From positions 1 through 5,523 of the forward strand of contig DKNF01000029.1 in NCBI GenBank assembly GCA_002470165.1: DNA of 5,523 nt, read 5' to 3'. The stretch's first letter is position 1, and each line of letters opens with the position of its first letter. The position numbers were made by a program, and so were the translations under genes. The notes under the pieces were generated by a model, which did not search any database, was not told the DNA's origin, and saw only the letters and a program-made list of their open reading frames with translations. The DNA is from Betaproteobacteria bacterium UBA7395. GTDB taxonomy: Bacteria; Pseudomonadota; Gammaproteobacteria; Burkholderiales; Rhodocyclaceae. Below, piece after piece: positions 4,380-5,523 of this stretch.

Positions 4380-5523
4380 GCTTCCGGTTCAAGCATCTCG
4401 ATGACCGCCGGTGTGGTTCGCACCATCGGCGTCATCGGCGTCTGATGTTCGACGTCGGCCGGGGCTCTGGCCGATAGCCACCAGGCAGTGCCGGCCAACA
4501 GGCACTGGGTGGCGATGAACCAGGTCGGCAGCGCCGACGGGCCGAAGTGATGCATCAGCGTCCCGGCGAGGAAGGGGCTGATGCTGGCGCCGACGCCGTG
4601 CAGCAGCAACAGGCTGGCGCAGCCGGCGATGATCTCCGGTTTTTCCAGGCGGTCCATCATGCGGGCGACGGCCAGCGGGTACATGGCAAAGGCGAAGCCG
4701 CCGTAGACAAAAACCGCCAGCAGTATCCAGCCCAGGCCGTGCGCCGACGCCAGCAGCAGGCCACCGGCGAGTGCGGCGGCGATCAGCGCGACGATGCTGA
4801 TCACGTGGCCGCGATCCAGGTGGTTGGTGACGATGCCGATCGGCCACTGGAAAGCGGCGCCGCCGATGATGGCGACGGTCATGAACCAGGCGACGCCGTT
4901 GTGGCCGAGGCAGCTGGTATCGGCCCAGACCGGCGCCAGGCCCCAGAAGGCGCCCTGGGCGAAGCCGGAGAGCAGGCCAGCGGCGCAGGCGACCGGCGCG
5001 CGTTGAAAGAGCGTGCGCAGGGCGATACCGTGAACTTCCTCGACCACCGGCTGGGCCAGCCGCGTCGCCGCGACCGGCATCACGGCGGCGCAGATCGACA
5101 GCGCCGCCAGCGCGAACAGCACGTGCCCGGCCGGGTCGCTCCAGTGCAGCAACTGCTGCGCCAGCGCCAGCGAACCGAGATTGACCGCCATGTAGGTGGC
5201 GAAGATGCGGCTGCGCTGGGCGGGCGCCGCATGGCTGTTGAGCCAGCTTTCGATGGTCGTGTACAGGCCGACCATCCCCATCCCGGTGATCAGGCGCAGC
5301 AGCCCCCACACCCAGGGATTGGCGACCAGTTCGTGGAGCAAGGCGGCGCAGGCGATGGCGGCGGTGAAGAAGGCGAAGGCGCGGACATGGCCGACGCGAC
5401 GGATCATCATCGGCCCGAGATAGGTGCCGGCCAGGAAGCCGACGAAATACATGGCGCCGATGCTGCCCAGCGTCTGGCTGTCGAAGCCTTCGATGCCGCC
5501 GCGCACGGCGAGCAGCGTGCCGA
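4373..5523 (-). CDS. YcaD-like MFS transporter, 5' end outside the window
   Basis: About 382 residues are visible. The frame stays open to the window edge (GTLLAVRGGIEGF), and the GTG at 5506 is an internal Val codon, so the true start and most of the first membrane helix lie beyond 5523. Features of the 12-helix major facilitator superfamily: a motif-A-like loop after helix 2 (GTYLGPMMIRRVGH, about residues 32-45), a helix-4 region ending in LYTTIESWLN typical of YcaD-like members, a central charged loop between the halves (RLAQPVVEEVHG), a helix beginning WPIGIVTNHLDRGH in the second half, and a short cytoplasmic tail rich in Pro, Met and Thr. The substrate cannot be read from sequence. The 3' end overlaps ggpPS by seven bases (TCAGTGA holds both stops). 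From memory, a ycaD-type gene is also linked to the glucosylglycerol synthase gene in Stenotrophomonas rhizophila, so solute transport is a fair hypothesis. Confidence 0.9.
   Translation of the reverse strand, partial: GTLLAVRGGIEGFDSQTLGSIGAMYFVGFLAGTYLGPMMIRRVGHVRAFAFFTAAIACAALLHELVANPWVWGLLRLITGMGMVGLYTTIESWLNSHAAPAQRSRIFATYMAVNLGSLALAQQLLHWSDPAGHVLFALAALSICAAVMPVAATRLAQPVVEEVHGIALRTLFQRAPVACAAGLLSGFAQGAFWGLAPVWADTSCLGHNGVAWFMTVAIIGGAAFQWPIGIVTNHLDRGHVISIVALIAAALAGGLLLASAHGLGWILLAVFVYGGFAFAMYPLAVARMMDRLEKPEIIAGCASLLLLHGVGASISPFLAGTLMHHFGPSALPTWFIATQCLLAGTAWWLSARAPADVEHQTPMTPMVRTTPAVIEMLEPEAH

Noticed and set aside
4424..4441. Tandem 9-bp repeat CATCGGCGT x2
   Set aside because: It encodes the repeated TPM in the transporter's tail; one short in-frame duplication is weak evidence of anything else.
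4389..5309. 306-codon minus-strand open frame in another frame of the transporter gene
   Set aside because: Its Arg/Pro/Ala-rich translation has no membrane segments and is a frame-shifted shadow of the MFS gene.
1..5523. CRISPR arrays, tRNA/rRNA genes, insertion sequences, attachment sites, phage or defence genes
   Set aside because: No spaced direct repeats, no cloverleaf or rRNA sequence, no transposase or integrase motifs and no terminal inverted repeats with target duplications were seen on either strand.

Overview
The window is 5.5 kb of GC-rich DNA. It holds three complete genes and two genes cut by the window edges, with no RNA genes, insertion sequences, CRISPR or phage signatures. 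Codon use, gene families and dense packing suggest a free-living proteobacterium. A betaproteobacterium (Rhodocyclales-like) is my best guess, but that is inference with low confidence.

Layout, left to right. (1) Positions 1-1049, plus strand: the end of a short-chain dehydrogenase/reductase gene and, one base later, a small NTF2/SnoaL-like gene. They look like the last two genes of an operon. (2) Positions 1051-1908, minus strand: a complete MscS-type mechanosensitive channel, convergent with the first pair and separated from it by one base. (3) Positions 1909-2150: the only substantial non-coding stretch. Its left half is strikingly AT-rich (35 G+C in 1921-2040, about 29%). It lies between two divergent genes and carries candidate promoters in both directions, two dyads, and a possibly structured leader for the rightward gene. 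(4) Positions 2151-4379, plus strand: a 742-residue two-domain enzyme, an N-terminal HAD phosphatase fused to a C-terminal GT20 glycosyltransferase. It best matches the bifunctional glucosylglycerol-phosphate synthase/phosphatase (GgpPS) of salt-tolerant proteobacteria. (5) Positions 4373-5523, minus strand: a YcaD-like MFS transporter whose 5' end lies outside the window and whose 3' end overlaps ggpPS by 7 bp.

How the genes may work together. Glucosylglycerol is a compatible solute made under high salt. MscS-type channels release small solutes on osmotic downshock. The MFS protein could move glucosylglycerol or a related solute. Positions 1051-5523 therefore read as a compact osmoadaptation locus: solute synthesis and emergency release transcribed divergently from one control region, with a candidate transporter at the far side. 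The co-regulation and the transporter substrate are inferences from layout.

The most interesting part is the roughly 125-nt predicted ggpPS leader. In order it holds an AT-rich 12+5+12 inverted repeat, a terminator-like hairpin with a T7 tract, and a GC-rich hairpin that would occlude the ribosome binding site. That arrangement suggests post-initiation control of osmolyte synthesis. I found these pairings by eye and they have not been tested by folding or by comparison with homologous leaders.
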